A stretch of 64,000 nt of DNA from Enterobacter huaxiensis (GCF_003594935.2 NZ_CP043342.1:3720001-3784000); one strand, 5' to 3'. Numbered from the stretch's first letter, positions 35,478 to 45,083 are shown. Notes: generated by a model not told the origin, from the sequence alone. Numbers and translations are program-made.

Positions 35478-36638
35478 TTGAAACGTTGTCTGCTCTCTTT
35501 TGCCGCGCTCTGTGCGGTAAGCTTCTCCACCGCCCAGGCAGCACAGCCGCTGACGGCCCCGGTTTTGGCCTCTGATATTGCCGATCGCTATGCGAACCTG
35601 ATTTATTACGGTAGCGGCGCAACGGGAATGGCGCTGGTGGTGATTGACGGTAACCAGCGAGTGTTTCGCAGCTTTGGCGAAACGCGACCGGGAAATAACA
35701 TTCACCCTCAGCTGGATTCGGTTATCCGTATCGCCTCTATTACCAAGCTGATGACCAGCGAAATGCTGGTGAAGCTGCTCGACCAGGGCGTGGTGAAGCT
35801 CGACGATCCGCTCAGTAAATACGCGCCTCCTGGCGCACGAGTTCCGACATATCAGGGCACACCGATCCGGCTGGTCAACCTGGCGACGCATACCAGTGCC
35901 CTGCCGCGCGAACAGCCCGGCGGCGCGGCGCATCGTCCGGTCTTTGTCTGGCCGACACGCGAGCAGCGCTGGAACTACATGAGCACCGCAACGCTGAAAA
36001 CCGCGCCGGGCTCTCAGGCATCCTATTCGAATCTGGCGTTTGACCTGCTGGCCGATGCGTTAGCAACAGCATCAGGCAAGCCTTACGCAAAGCTGTTTGA
36101 AGAGCAGATTACGCGTCCGCTGGGTATGAAGGACACGACCTTTACCCCCTCTCCGGATCAGTGCGGCCGTCTGATGGTTGCGGAGAAAGGTGCCAGCCCG
36201 TGTAACAACACCCTTGCGGCGGTCGGTAGCGGTGGAGTGTATTCCACGCCGGGCGACATGATGCGCTGGATGCAGCAGTTCCTCTCTTCGGATTTTTATG
36301 CACGCAGCAGCCAGGCTGACCGTATGCAGACGCTGATTTACCAGCGCGCCCAGCTGCACCGCGTTATCGGAATGGATGTCCCCGGTAAAGCCGATGCCCT
36401 CGGCATGGGCTGGGTGTACATGGCACCAAAAGATGGCCGTCCGGGCATTATTCAGAAAACCGGTGGCGGCGGCGGATTCATTACCTACATGGCGATGATC
36501 CCGCAGTCAAACGTCGGTGCGTTTGTGGTCGTTACCCGCTCGCCTAACACGCGCTTTATTAATATGAGTGACGGCATTAATAATCTGGTTGCCGAGCTCA
36601 GCGCCAACAAAGCCCAGGTGCTCACGGCATCTAATTAG
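35478..36638 (+). CDS. ampH: D-alanyl-D-alanine carboxypeptidase/endopeptidase AmpH
   Basis: A periplasmic penicillin-binding protein related to class C beta-lactamases; trims peptidoglycan peptides. Catalytic SITK (Ser87-Lys90), YSN in SYSNLAFDLL, and a KTGGGGGF motif are visible. The signal peptide ends near TAQAA. Start: a TTG at 35478 gives 386 residues and aligns with E. coli AmpH (385, as I recall also TTG-started), with GGA ten bases upstream; an ATG at 35463 is the alternative. It is divergent from the isochorismatase-fold gene and convergent with iprA. Confidence 0.94.
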   Translation: MKRCLLSFAALCAVSFSTAQAAQPLTAPVLASDIADRYANLIYYGSGATGMALVVIDGNQRVFRSFGETRPGNNIHPQLDSVIRIASITKLMTSEMLVKLLDQGVVKLDDPLSKYAPPGARVPTYQGTPIRLVNLATHTSALPREQPGGAAHRPVFVWPTREQRWNYMSTATLKTAPGSQASYSNLAFDLLADALATASGKPYAKLFEEQITRPLGMKDTTFTPSPDQCGRLMVAEKGASPCNNTLAAVGSGGVYSTPGDMMRWMQQFLSSDFYARSSQADRMQTLIYQRAQLHRVIGMDVPGKADALGMGWVYMAPKDGRPGIIQKTGGGGGFITYMAMIPQSNVGAFVVVTRSPNTRFINMSDGINNLVAELSANKAQVLTASN

Positions 36639-36640
36639 TA

Positions 36641-37267
36641 TCAATAGTCCGCGGGCAAACGGTTAATGCTGACCAGTTTGCCCCGGCTCATATTGATGTA
36701 ATTTCCCTGTCGCAATGCAGCCAGAACCTCCGCGACAACCGAGCGCGAGATCCTCGTACTTCGCTGAATATGATTCATAACACCAATTTTTGAGCGCAGC
36801 GAGTCATCCCACTCGGCCATGTTGAGCAGCATTGCACGGATCTGGCTATACGAGTTATTTCCAACAAGCTGCGTATCGCGTTTACCCAGTATATGGTTTA
36901 TCCAGGACAGCCAGCAAAAAGCCTCTTGCCAAAGGGATCCCTCCTGAATACGCTGTCGCGACGTTGAGGCGGGTAAATAAAATCCACTAGAGGACGTATG
37001 TGCCACCATCTCATATTCCTGATGCGTATCATTTATCCATGCACTCAGACCAAAAATATAAGGCGCTCTGGCGATACCTACGAGAAGTCCATCTGATTTT
37101 CGATGGATTGCAATAATGCCTGTCTTTATTACAAACGTATAAGGCTCATCGTCTTTATTGCCAATTGAGATTATTTTCTGCGGCGTGGCCTTGAATGGGG
37201 TGCTGGCAACTTCCAGACACTGTACGAGCCGGCTTAATTCAGAAAGCGGTTTCGCATCGACTTTCAT
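36641..37267 (-). CDS. iprA: IprA (YaiV) family regulator
   Basis: A 208-residue CRP/FNR-like protein: an N-terminal cyclic-nucleotide-type beta barrel (YTFVIKTGIIAIHRKSDG, GIARAPYIFGLSAW) and a C-terminal helix-turn-helix (STRISRSVVAEVLAALRQGNYINMSRGKLVSINRLP). It matches E. coli YaiV, called IprA for inhibitor of hydrogen peroxide resistance. The ligand-binding residues of CRP are not obvious. Only two bases separate its stop from the convergent ampH stop, as in E. coli. Confidence 0.9.
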   Translation of the reverse strand: MKVDAKPLSELSRLVQCLEVASTPFKATPQKIISIGNKDDEPYTFVIKTGIIAIHRKSDGLLVGIARAPYIFGLSAWINDTHQEYEMVAHTSSSGFYLPASTSRQRIQEGSLWQEAFCWLSWINHILGKRDTQLVGNNSYSQIRAMLLNMAEWDDSLRSKIGVMNHIQRSTRISRSVVAEVLAALRQGNYINMSRGKLVSINRLPADY

Positions 37268-37314
37268 GCAGACCTCTGGTCATCTGTATCTGTCGGTTCT
37301 ATATTATTTTTAAG

Positions 37315-37347
37315 CTAAATAAAAAAGCGGGGGAAAAATCCCCCGCT
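37315..37347 (-). terminator. Rho-independent terminator after the autotransporter gene
   Basis: An 8-bp stem AGCGGGGG/CCCCCGCT (37326-37347) with a 6-base loop, followed on the minus strand by TTTTTTATTT. It lies nine bases past the autotransporter stop. Confidence 0.92.
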
Positions 37348-37355
37348 CTGATATT

Positions 37356-40130
37356 TTACCAGGTGTATTTCACGCCCAGATTTGCTCCCCAGTTCTGGTC
37401 AACGTCGCCGCCGCCCAGATAGGTTGCATCGGTATACGCGCTGAAGTTCTTAGTGAAGCTGAACTGTGTGCCCAGACCCACGCGAACCGCAGAACCTTCC
37501 ACGCCGTTATCTATGCTGTCACCGTTGATGTCGGCATTGTTATCGGCATCGTCATACACGTAGGCCAGCTTGAAGTATGGTGTCAGAGCCTGATCGCCAC
37601 CGTAGCTGAAAGTATAGCCCGCATCCACCCCAAGCTCATAACGCATGCTGTCATAAGACTGACCGTCGATACGCATGTCGTTGCTCAGCTGGTAGTCATC
37701 TCCTGACTGGAACAGACCGGAGACCGCCGCGTAAGGAGTGACATAGCCTGACAGGTTTGGCTTCCAGTCATAGCCCAGCTTCATACCGAAGCCTACCGCA
37801 TCGGTAGTGGTGTTACCGTCAACGTACTGGCCGTTGCTCATGGTCGCGGAGAGATCGTTGTTGAAGCGGGTATAGCTCAGTGAACTGTCGAGGAACAGAT
37901 CGTTCATGAACTTCGCTGAGGCATAGATCATCGCGGTCTGGCTGTCCTGATCGACCTGACCCGTGCGGTCGCTAATGTCGCCTTTCGCGAAGCCTGCAGC
38001 GCCACCGACAATCCATTTAGCATTGTTGCCGTCAATCTGCGTATCCAGGCCGACCATAATGCCGCTTACGTCCTGATCGTAGCTTACGCTGCCGTTATCC
38101 GCGTCAAAGTTGCCGCCGAAGTAGCTTACCCACGCTCCGCCGTTATCGGCCAGGCCGTGACGGCTATTGGTCAGACGAGCGCCAACGGCATCCTGCTGCA
38201 GGTTCCAGATGTTGGTGTTAGCAGAAGGAATGCTGAGCGCCATGTTAGCGTAGTCGGTCAGCTCTTCCTGCTGGAGAACAACCGTGTCGCCTTTCTGCTG
38301 CGCCTGATAGGTATAGGCACCTAAATCGGCTTTGTTTGCGGCAGTAAAGCTGGCTGCGGTATCCGCGTTATTGTCATAAACGCGAACAATCTCTTTGTTT
38401 TTGTAATCAGCAACGGAACCTGCACCGGTCGCATCATCGATGCGCACTTTATAGTTACCCGCCACGTCACCGTTCACTGACAGGTGGCCGTCAGAGTTCA
38501 GCGCAACCACGCCATAGTCGTAGTCCGCTTTGCTCCGATCGTTAGTGATATAGCGCGCGTTGTTCAGGTCGCTGTTGAGCACATAGTCACGGCTGGCAAC
38601 GTTCAGTACACCGCCGTCGGTCAGTACCATGTTATGCGTATCAACCTGGCCCAGCCCCAGCGCCAACTCTGCACCGTTATCCACGGTAATGGTGTTAGCA
38701 TACAGCTCTGCAGTTTCTTCCGTCAGCGCCGCGCGGCTGTAGCTATCAAGATACAGGCTGTCGGTTGCAACCGCGCCGCTGTCGCCGATATTCAGAGAAG
38801 ATGCGTTAGTCAGGGTGATGGTATCCGCCAGCAGACCCGAGTTTTCAACATTGACCTGCGACTGGTTATTCACCGCCAGGGTGTCGATGTTTGATACCTT
38901 GCGGGTATCCCACTCCGAGCCATTATCCAGTGTCACATTGAACAGACCGCTCTGATATACCTCTTCGCCTGCAACATGACCGTTGCTGTCGAAGGTAGAG
39001 TCCGGCCAGATGCTGTTAGGTGTCAGCGCGCGCCAGTCTACATTGCTGTAGCCCTGACCATACATCTGCGCAGTACCGATGGCTTCAACGCTGGACTGCG
39101 CTGCCCCCACCCACTTGCTGCCGTTAGTCAGAGTGACATCCAGCGTATCGGTGCCATCCCAGCCGTTAGTGGTTGGGTTATACACGCCATCATCGGTGGT
39201 GTCCGTTGCCGGATCGCCATTCTCGTAGAAGTTGTTGTCAAAGGTGCTTGAGAAAAGGATGTCGCCGGTGATGGTCGAATGATCGAACGTGGCGGTGGTC
39301 TGCATCGCGTTGTCAGAGGCGCCAGCTGCAACGATCAGCGCCGCATCATCCGCCGCGGTGGCGTTCGTTTCACCGTAGTCACTCGGCTTCGCGGTTTGAC
39401 CGTAGAAACCGCTGGTACCCAGATCGCTGTAGGCGCCCGAGGTCAGCACAGAGTCTTTAACTACGAGCGTATCCGTGAACACGTTGCTACTGTTGGCAAC
39501 GCCTTCAACGCCGTCGTATGGGGTATTATCCAGCTCCTGATAACCCTGCGTCAGCGTAATACCCGCCACGTGGGAGTTATTCTGGATAACAATATCAGAC
39601 TCCACGTCCAGCGTAATCGCGTTACCGAGGGCATAGGTATCCAGATAATGAGTGTCCGAAGTCTCGCCATTCACTACGTCATACGCGTAATGCTCGTAGG
39701 TATCGTTGATGGTGCTGTTATCGACGGTGAGGCTGAAACGGTCATACTGAGAATGAGCCGTGCCATCCGGATCTACGCTATCGGAACAGCTCGTGGTCAT
39801 ACATTCAGAGGTGATCATGCCATTGATAGTGCTGTTCGAAATGCTCAGCGCATTCGCCCGGCCGTTAACGCCATCATCAAGATAGTAGGTTGAAATAACG
39901 CCATTTACCGTTGATTTGTTAATTACCGGATAAATATCACCATCGTGGGTTGCATCTGTGTAACCCCAATCTGCGTATCCATAATACCAGGGAGTAGATG
40001 CTGTATTATCATATCCAAAAGTATTATATGTCGTGCCGGAAATATCCTTCGCATTGGCCTGAGAAGCGATAGCCAGAGTGCAGGCTAATGCAAGTTGAGA
40101 TACAACCAGTTTCTTTTTCCATGTTTGCAT
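37356..40130 (-). CDS. Type V autotransporter (YaiT/AidA-like)
   Basis: A 924-residue classical monomeric autotransporter. The start MQTWKKKLVVSQLALACTLA gives a signal peptide ending ASQANA. The passenger (about residues 28-640) is rich in Asn, Thr, Ser and Asp and has repeating short strands such as VDNSTINDTYE, LTNGSKWVGA and LDNGSEWDTRKV, the pattern of a beta helix. The last 270 residues form the outer-membrane barrel and end with aromatic Trp (GVKYTW). Ten further in-frame residues upstream are less likely. In E. coli K-12 the equivalent position beside hemB holds the damaged yaiT; here the gene is intact. Likely adhesin or biofilm factor. Confidence 0.9.
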   Translation of the reverse strand: MQTWKKKLVVSQLALACTLAIASQANAKDISGTTYNTFGYDNTASTPWYYGYADWGYTDATHDGDIYPVINKSTVNGVISTYYLDDGVNGRANALSISNSTINGMITSECMTTSCSDSVDPDGTAHSQYDRFSLTVDNSTINDTYEHYAYDVVNGETSDTHYLDTYALGNAITLDVESDIVIQNNSHVAGITLTQGYQELDNTPYDGVEGVANSSNVFTDTLVVKDSVLTSGAYSDLGTSGFYGQTAKPSDYGETNATAADDAALIVAAGASDNAMQTTATFDHSTITGDILFSSTFDNNFYENGDPATDTTDDGVYNPTTNGWDGTDTLDVTLTNGSKWVGAAQSSVEAIGTAQMYGQGYSNVDWRALTPNSIWPDSTFDSNGHVAGEEVYQSGLFNVTLDNGSEWDTRKVSNIDTLAVNNQSQVNVENSGLLADTITLTNASSLNIGDSGAVATDSLYLDSYSRAALTEETAELYANTITVDNGAELALGLGQVDTHNMVLTDGGVLNVASRDYVLNSDLNNARYITNDRSKADYDYGVVALNSDGHLSVNGDVAGNYKVRIDDATGAGSVADYKNKEIVRVYDNNADTAASFTAANKADLGAYTYQAQQKGDTVVLQQEELTDYANMALSIPSANTNIWNLQQDAVGARLTNSRHGLADNGGAWVSYFGGNFDADNGSVSYDQDVSGIMVGLDTQIDGNNAKWIVGGAAGFAKGDISDRTGQVDQDSQTAMIYASAKFMNDLFLDSSLSYTRFNNDLSATMSNGQYVDGNTTTDAVGFGMKLGYDWKPNLSGYVTPYAAVSGLFQSGDDYQLSNDMRIDGQSYDSMRYELGVDAGYTFSYGGDQALTPYFKLAYVYDDADNNADINGDSIDNGVEGSAVRVGLGTQFSFTKNFSAYTDATYLGGGDVDQNWGANLGVKYTW

Positions 40131-40580
40131 TGGGTCATCCCTCCTCAGGGACGTAAGCAAGTTTGTCCATCAAATCATTTAGCAATGTTAATTGCGGAGA
40201 GAATTATGCAGTTTCATTTAGAAAAGGTTCAATGAATGATTCAATTAAGTCCGTATCCAGACAAATAGCCAGAACCAGTTAAGAAAAAAAGATCGTCAAA
40301 GATTAATATTATAAAAACATTAACTTAGTAATAATATCGCCTGAGCACCAATAATATATCAATGATAAATAAATCATCCTTATTTATATATTAGAAGAGA
40401 CACAGATATAAAACTAATAATTCAGAACCTCGTCTCTTCAGACCTGCGCGCAGTATATATTACTCCGCAGCCAACTGACGCATGCCGCTTTGGTTAAATC
40501 AAAATGCCCACTTTAGTAAAACACCCTACCCCGCTTTCAGGTACACTGAGCCTCTTTGTTCCACAAACGTCAGGCATACC
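40131..40580. other. AT-rich gene-free region between the autotransporter and hemB
   Basis: About 450 bases with divergent promoters for the autotransporter and hemB. The middle (40200-40430) is very AT-rich, with runs such as AATAATATATC and a 7-7-7 inverted repeat TAAATAA/TTATTTA at 40366-40386. H-NS-type silencing of the autotransporter is plausible. The only longer plus-strand frame is an N-terminal extension of hemB and lacks similarity. Confidence 0.7.
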
Positions 40581-41555
40581 ATGACCGATTTAATTGCACG
40601 TCCCCGTCGCCTGCGCAAGTCACCCGCACTGCGCGCTATGTTTGAAGAGACAACACTATCCTTAAACGATCTGGTGTTGCCGATTTTTGTTGAAGAAGAG
40701 ATCGATGACTACAAAGCCATTGATGCGATGCCGGGCGTGATGCGCATTCCGGAAAAACATCTGGCGCGTGAGATCGAACGTATCGCCAATGCGGGCATCC
40801 GCTCGGTGATGACGTTTGGCATCTCCCACCACACGGACGCCACCGGCAGCGATGCCTGGAAAGAAGATGGCCTCGTCGCCCGCATGTCGCGTATCTGCAA
40901 AGAGAGCGTACCGGAGATGATCGTGATGTCCGATACCTGTTTCTGCGAATATACCTCTCACGGCCACTGCGGCGTGCTGTGCGATCACGGCGTGGATAAC
41001 GACGCGACCCTGCAAAACCTCGGTAAGCAGGCCGTTGTTGCCGCCGCCGCCGGGGCGGATTTCATCGCGCCTTCTGCGGCGATGGACGGACAGGTCCAGG
41101 CGATCCGCCAGGCGCTGGATGCGGCGGGTTTCACCGACACCGCCATCATGTCCTACTCCACCAAATTCGCCTCGTCCTTCTACGGTCCGTTCCGCGAAGC
41201 AGCGGGTACTGCGCTGAAGGGCGATCGCAAAACCTACCAGATGAACCCGCTGAACCGTCGCGAAGCCATCCGCGAGTCTCTGCTGGACGAAGCCCAGGGC
41301 GCTGACTGCCTGATGGTCAAGCCGGCTGGCGCGTATCTGGACATCCTGCGTGACATCCGCGAGCGTACCGAGCTGCCGCTGGGCGCATACCAGGTCAGCG
41401 GCGAGTACGCGATGATCAAATTCGCCGCACAGGCGGGTGCCATCGATGAAGAGAAAGTGATCCTCGAAAGCCTGGGGGCGATCAAACGCGCGGGCGCGGA
41501 CCTCATCTTCAGCTACTTCGCGCTGGATCTGGCTGAGAAAAAAATCCTCCGCTAA
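40581..41555 (+). CDS. hemB: Porphobilinogen synthase (delta-aminolevulinate dehydratase)
   Basis: Condenses two 5-aminolevulinates to porphobilinogen in haem synthesis. The 324-residue product begins MTDLIARPRRLRKSPALR. Zinc-binding cysteines are in DTCFCEYTSHGHCGVLC. The Schiff-base lysines lie in SYSTKFASSFYG and CLMVKPAGAYLD. It ends DLAEKKILR as in E. coli. An open frame continues 33 codons upstream through AT-rich DNA without similarity, so the MTDL start was used. Confidence 0.97.
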   Translation: MTDLIARPRRLRKSPALRAMFEETTLSLNDLVLPIFVEEEIDDYKAIDAMPGVMRIPEKHLAREIERIANAGIRSVMTFGISHHTDATGSDAWKEDGLVARMSRICKESVPEMIVMSDTCFCEYTSHGHCGVLCDHGVDNDATLQNLGKQAVVAAAAGADFIAPSAAMDGQVQAIRQALDAAGFTDTAIMSYSTKFASSFYGPFREAAGTALKGDRKTYQMNPLNRREAIRESLLDEAQGADCLMVKPAGAYLDILRDIRERTELPLGAYQVSGEYAMIKFAAQAGAIDEEKVILESLGAIKRAGADLIFSYFALDLAEKKILR

Positions 41556-41627
41556 TCTTCACCAAACTGCAATACAACCGACATCTGCTCCTTCTACTGT
41601 CTTCGCAAGACGGCAGGAGGAGTAACC

Positions 41628-43328
41628 ATGTTTAGTCTCGACAGCGTTCTCGACGATCTTTGGCCTCAGGCGAGGCCCGCCCCCTGGCAAAAAAGTCTGT
41701 TAAAACGGCTATTCTACGAAGAAGAATTCCAGCAGTTTGCCGCAAACCATCGCCACCTGAAGGGGCTGGATATGGTGGAGCACGTTCTGGAACACCTCGA
41801 TATTCTCTGCACCGTTTCCGCCCGCGATCTCGAACAAATCCCTGAACATGGCCCGCTGGTCATTATTGCCAACCACCCGACGGGTACGCTGGACGGGCTG
41901 GTGCTGATGTACGCCGTCTCCCGCGTGCGACGCGACGTTAAAGTTGTGACCAACCGGATGCTGACGCATCTGGAACCGCTCAGCTCGCTGTTTATTCCGG
42001 TGGACAATATGGGCGGCAAGACGGCGAAATCGTCGCTGGTGCAGATGGAACAGCATCTGCAAAACGCGGGCGTGCTGATCTTCTTCCCGGCCGGAGAAGT
42101 TTCCCGCCCCACGCGCAAAGGCATTCGCGACAAAAAGTGGCACTCTGGCTTTATCAAACTCGCCAGCAAACTGCGCACTCCGCTGCTGCCGGTGCATATT
42201 CAGGCGCACAACAGCCTGCTCTTTTATGCCAGCACGCTGGTGTCGCCAACGCTTTCCATGCTGCTGCTGATGCAGCAGATGTTTCGCCGCCGCCACAGCC
42301 AGCTGCCGATAAAAATTGGCCCGCAGATTGCCTGGCGCAGCTGGTTCAGCACCACCCTTTCGTCGCGTGAGATGGCCGAGCAGTGCCGTCAGCACGTGAT
42401 GCGTCTTGGCAAGGGATTGCCCGGCGTCTTTAAAACGCACTGCGCCATTGCCCGCCCGGAAGACAGGGCCACGCTGAAGCGGGAACTGGCGCAGGCGGAA
42501 TGTCTGGGTAAAACCGGCGACGGCAAAAGCATCTATCTTTGGCAGCGCAACGGTCAGGAAGACGCGCCTGTGCTGCGCGAGCTGGGGCGTCTGCGTGAGA
42601 TTGCCTTTCGCGCCGTGGAAGAAGGGAGCGGGAAACGACGGGATACCGACACCTACGATGATGATTACCTGCACCTGATCCTGTGGGATAACGACGATCT
42701 GGAGATCGTCGGCGCGTATCGTTTTATGCCGACCGCCCGGCAGGTGGAAAAGCGTGGCGTCGAGGGGCTGTACAGCCACAGCCTGTTTCACTACGACGAC
42801 AAAATGCAGGACGTGCTGGATCACGGTATTGAGCTGGGGCGCAGCTTTATTCAGCCGCGCTACTGGGGACGCCGCGGCCTGGATTATTTATGGTCTGGGA
42901 TTGGGGCCTATCTGGCGCGCTATCCGCACTATCGCTACCTGTTTGGCCCGGTCTCAATCTCCGGCGGCTTACCGCCCGCCGCGCGGGATCTGCTGGTGGC
43001 ATTTTACCGCCTGTGGTTCCCGGCGACGCATCCGCTAGCCGCGTCACGTCAGCCGTATCCCGCATCGCTGCCGGACGTGCTCGCGCAGTTCGGCGGTGTG
43101 GATTACGTGGACGATCTGACGAAGCTGAAATCCCTGCTCGGCAATCTTGGCTGCGGCATTCCGCCGCTCTACAAACAGTATTCCGAGCTCTGCGAACCCG
43201 GCGGCGTGCAGTTTATTGATTTTGGCAGCGACCCGGCGTTCAACAACTGCGTCGACGGGCTGGTGCTGGTTGATTTGTGTTACCTGAAGGCGAACCGCTA
43301 CCAGCGGTATATTGAGGCGCACCTTTAA
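41628..43328 (+). CDS. OlsF-like bifunctional acyltransferase
   Basis: A 566-residue two-domain protein. Residues about 70-270 are a PlsC-type acyltransferase with NHPTGTLDG (His83 and Asp89, HX5D rather than the common HX4D) and FFPAGEVSRP in place of FPEGTRS. Residues about 300-566 are an OlsB/GNAT-type domain (LRELGRLREIAFRAVEEG, YDDDYLHLILWD, EIVGAYRF, ELGRSFIQPRYW). This order is that of OlsF of Serratia, which makes ornithine lipids by itself: the C-terminal domain N-acylates ornithine and the N-terminal one adds the second chain. It is a single gene 72 bases after hemB and convergent with tauD. Confidence 0.75.
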   Translation: MFSLDSVLDDLWPQARPAPWQKSLLKRLFYEEEFQQFAANHRHLKGLDMVEHVLEHLDILCTVSARDLEQIPEHGPLVIIANHPTGTLDGLVLMYAVSRVRRDVKVVTNRMLTHLEPLSSLFIPVDNMGGKTAKSSLVQMEQHLQNAGVLIFFPAGEVSRPTRKGIRDKKWHSGFIKLASKLRTPLLPVHIQAHNSLLFYASTLVSPTLSMLLLMQQMFRRRHSQLPIKIGPQIAWRSWFSTTLSSREMAEQCRQHVMRLGKGLPGVFKTHCAIARPEDRATLKRELAQAECLGKTGDGKSIYLWQRNGQEDAPVLRELGRLREIAFRAVEEGSGKRRDTDTYDDDYLHLILWDNDDLEIVGAYRFMPTARQVEKRGVEGLYSHSLFHYDDKMQDVLDHGIELGRSFIQPRYWGRRGLDYLWSGIGAYLARYPHYRYLFGPVSISGGLPPAARDLLVAFYRLWFPATHPLAASRQPYPASLPDVLAQFGGVDYVDDLTKLKSLLGNLGCGIPPLYKQYSELCEPGGVQFIDFGSDPAFNNCVDGLVLVDLCYLKANRYQRYIEAHL

Positions 43329-43335
43329 CCTCTTT

Positions 43336-43405
43336 GCCCGGTGGCGCTACGCTTACCGGGCCTACAATGAAACGTAGGCCGGGTAAGGCATCGCCGCCAC
43401 CCGGC
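43336..43405. repeat. Paired REP elements (BIME) between the OlsF-like gene and tauD
   Basis: Two REP units in opposite orientation: GCCCGGTGGCGCTACGCTTA...CCGGGCCTAC then GTAGGCCGGGTAAGGC...GCCACCCGGC. The array ends two bases before the tauD stop and lies between convergent genes. Confidence 0.92.
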
Positions 43406-43407
43406 AA

Positions 43408-44259
43408 TCAAGGCGCACGGTAAAACGGTTTATCACCCAGAATCGTCGCCCGCTGCATAATCCGGCGCTGCGGAAGATAGTCCGCATTCGCATAGTGCTG
43501 CGTCACGCGGTTATCCCAAATAGCCAGGTCGTTCTCCTGCCAGCGCCAGCGCACCTGAAACTCCGGCTTAGTGATATGCGCGAACAGGAATCCCAGCAGT
43601 GCCTCACTCTCTTTCTCGGACACGTCCACAATGCGCGTCGTGAACCCTTCGTTCACAAACAGCGCCTGCTTGCCCGTGACCGGATGGGTCCGCACTACCG
43701 GGTGCAGCAGCGGAGGATGCTTCGCAACCGCCTCCTGCCAGCGCTGATGTTCCTCTTCCGTTTTACGGTACTTGTATTCCTGGAACGATTTTTTAAAGTC
43801 GTGCTCTGCCCGCAGCCCGCTCAGAAGCGTCCGTAACGGCGCGGAGAGCGCCTCATACGCCGCAATGCCGCTGGCCCACAGGGTATCGCCGCCGGTTTCC
43901 GGCAGCAGCTTCGCCGCCAGAATCGCCCCCGCCGGCGGCGTATCGATAAAGGTCACGTCGGTGTGCCAGTTGTCGTTATCCGGCGGGTTATCGTTGTGGG
44001 TATCCAGAACGATAATTTCCTCAACGCCCTCCGCATGCGGATAGACCGGATGGATATGCAGGTCGCCAAAACGCAGCGCCAGCGCGCGCTGCTGCTGTGG
44101 GGTGATCGCCTGCTCGCGCAGGAACACCACCTGATGGCGCAGCACCGCGTGATACAGCTGCTCGAACTGGTTATCACTCAGCGGACGGGTCACATCCAGG
44201 CCCGACACCTGTGCACCAATGTACGGCCCCAGCGGGGTAATGGTCAGACGTTCACTCAT
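43408..44259 (-). CDS. tauD: Taurine dioxygenase
   Basis: An iron(II)- and 2-oxoglutarate-dependent enzyme that converts taurine to aminoacetaldehyde and sulfite, giving sulfur to the cell. The 283-residue protein has the facial triad HxD in DNWHTDVTFID and the distal His in WDNRVTQHYANADYLPQRRIM, followed by the 2-oxoglutarate-binding Arg. It begins MSERLTITPLGPYIGAQ. Last gene of tauABCD, with a four-base overlap with tauC. Confidence 0.96.
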   Translation of the reverse strand: MSERLTITPLGPYIGAQVSGLDVTRPLSDNQFEQLYHAVLRHQVVFLREQAITPQQQRALALRFGDLHIHPVYPHAEGVEEIIVLDTHNDNPPDNDNWHTDVTFIDTPPAGAILAAKLLPETGGDTLWASGIAAYEALSAPLRTLLSGLRAEHDFKKSFQEYKYRKTEEEHQRWQEAVAKHPPLLHPVVRTHPVTGKQALFVNEGFTTRIVDVSEKESEALLGFLFAHITKPEFQVRWRWQENDLAIWDNRVTQHYANADYLPQRRIMQRATILGDKPFYRAP

Positions 44260-45083
44260 TGTATTTCTCCATGCCAGGGCGTCAGGCGGCGCTGTAACGC
44301 GCGCAGCCCCAGTTCTAATCCAAAGGCGATCGCGGCGATCACCGCGATCCCTGCCAGCACCACGTCAGTCGCCAGGAACTCTCCCGCCGACTGCACCATA
44401 AACCCAAGGCCGCGCGTGGCTGCAATCAGCTCCGCCGCCACCAGCGTGGACCAGCCCACGCCGAGGCCGATGCGCAGCCCGGTTAAAATCTCCGGCAGCG
44501 CGCCCGGTAAAATCACGAACAGCAGCACCTGCGTGCGGCTGGCGCCAAGCGACTGCGCCGCGCGAATGCGCACCTGCTGGGCGCTCTTCACGCCCGCCAA
44601 TGCCGACATGGCCACCGGGGCAAAAATCGCCAGGTAAATCAGCAGGATTTTGGAGGTCTCGCCGATGCCGAACCAGATCACCATCAGCGGCAAATAGGCC
44701 AGCGGCGGCACCGGGCGGTAAAGTTCAATGAGCGGATCGAGAATGCCGCGCACCGTCGGGCTAAGGCCCATCGCGATCCCGACCGGGACACCGATAACCA
44801 CCGCCGCCAGCAGCGCCACCAGAATGCGCGCCAGGCTGGCGCCCAGGTGCTGCCACAGCGTCGCATCCATAAAGCCCTGCGGCCCGGCGATGGTAATAAG
44901 TTTGGCCAGCACCTGTCCCGGCGGCGGCAGAAACAGCGGGCTGACCCACTGCTGGGCAGCAACCGCCCACCACACCGCCAGTAACACCAGAAGCGTACCG
45001 ACGCTCAACGTGATTTGGCGCGAGAAAGGCCAGCGCAGCCCCAGACGCGTGCGGCGCGTTTTTTCACTGAAGACGATGCTCAT
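44256..45083 (-). CDS. tauC: Taurine ABC transporter permease
   Basis: The inner-membrane permease of the taurine importer, 275 residues with about six hydrophobic spans. The EAA loop that touches TauB is seen as RAAQSLGASRTQVLLFVILPGALPEILTG. The N-terminus SEKTRRTRLGLRWPFSRQI is cytoplasmic and basic, as in E. coli TauC. It overlaps tauB by four bases at its start and tauD by four at its end, so the three genes are translationally coupled. Confidence 0.95.
   Translation of the reverse strand: MSIVFSEKTRRTRLGLRWPFSRQITLSVGTLLVLLAVWWAVAAQQWVSPLFLPPPGQVLAKLITIAGPQGFMDATLWQHLGASLARILVALLAAVVIGVPVGIAMGLSPTVRGILDPLIELYRPVPPLAYLPLMVIWFGIGETSKILLIYLAIFAPVAMSALAGVKSAQQVRIRAAQSLGASRTQVLLFVILPGALPEILTGLRIGLGVGWSTLVAAELIAATRGLGFMVQSAGEFLATDVVLAGIAVIAAIAFGLELGLRALQRRLTPWHGEIQ

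Noticed and set aside
38484..39893. Three plus-strand frames opposite the autotransporter gene
   Set aside because: They mirror the repetitive passenger codons on the other strand; the minus-strand protein has signal peptide, passenger and barrel, so these are shadows.
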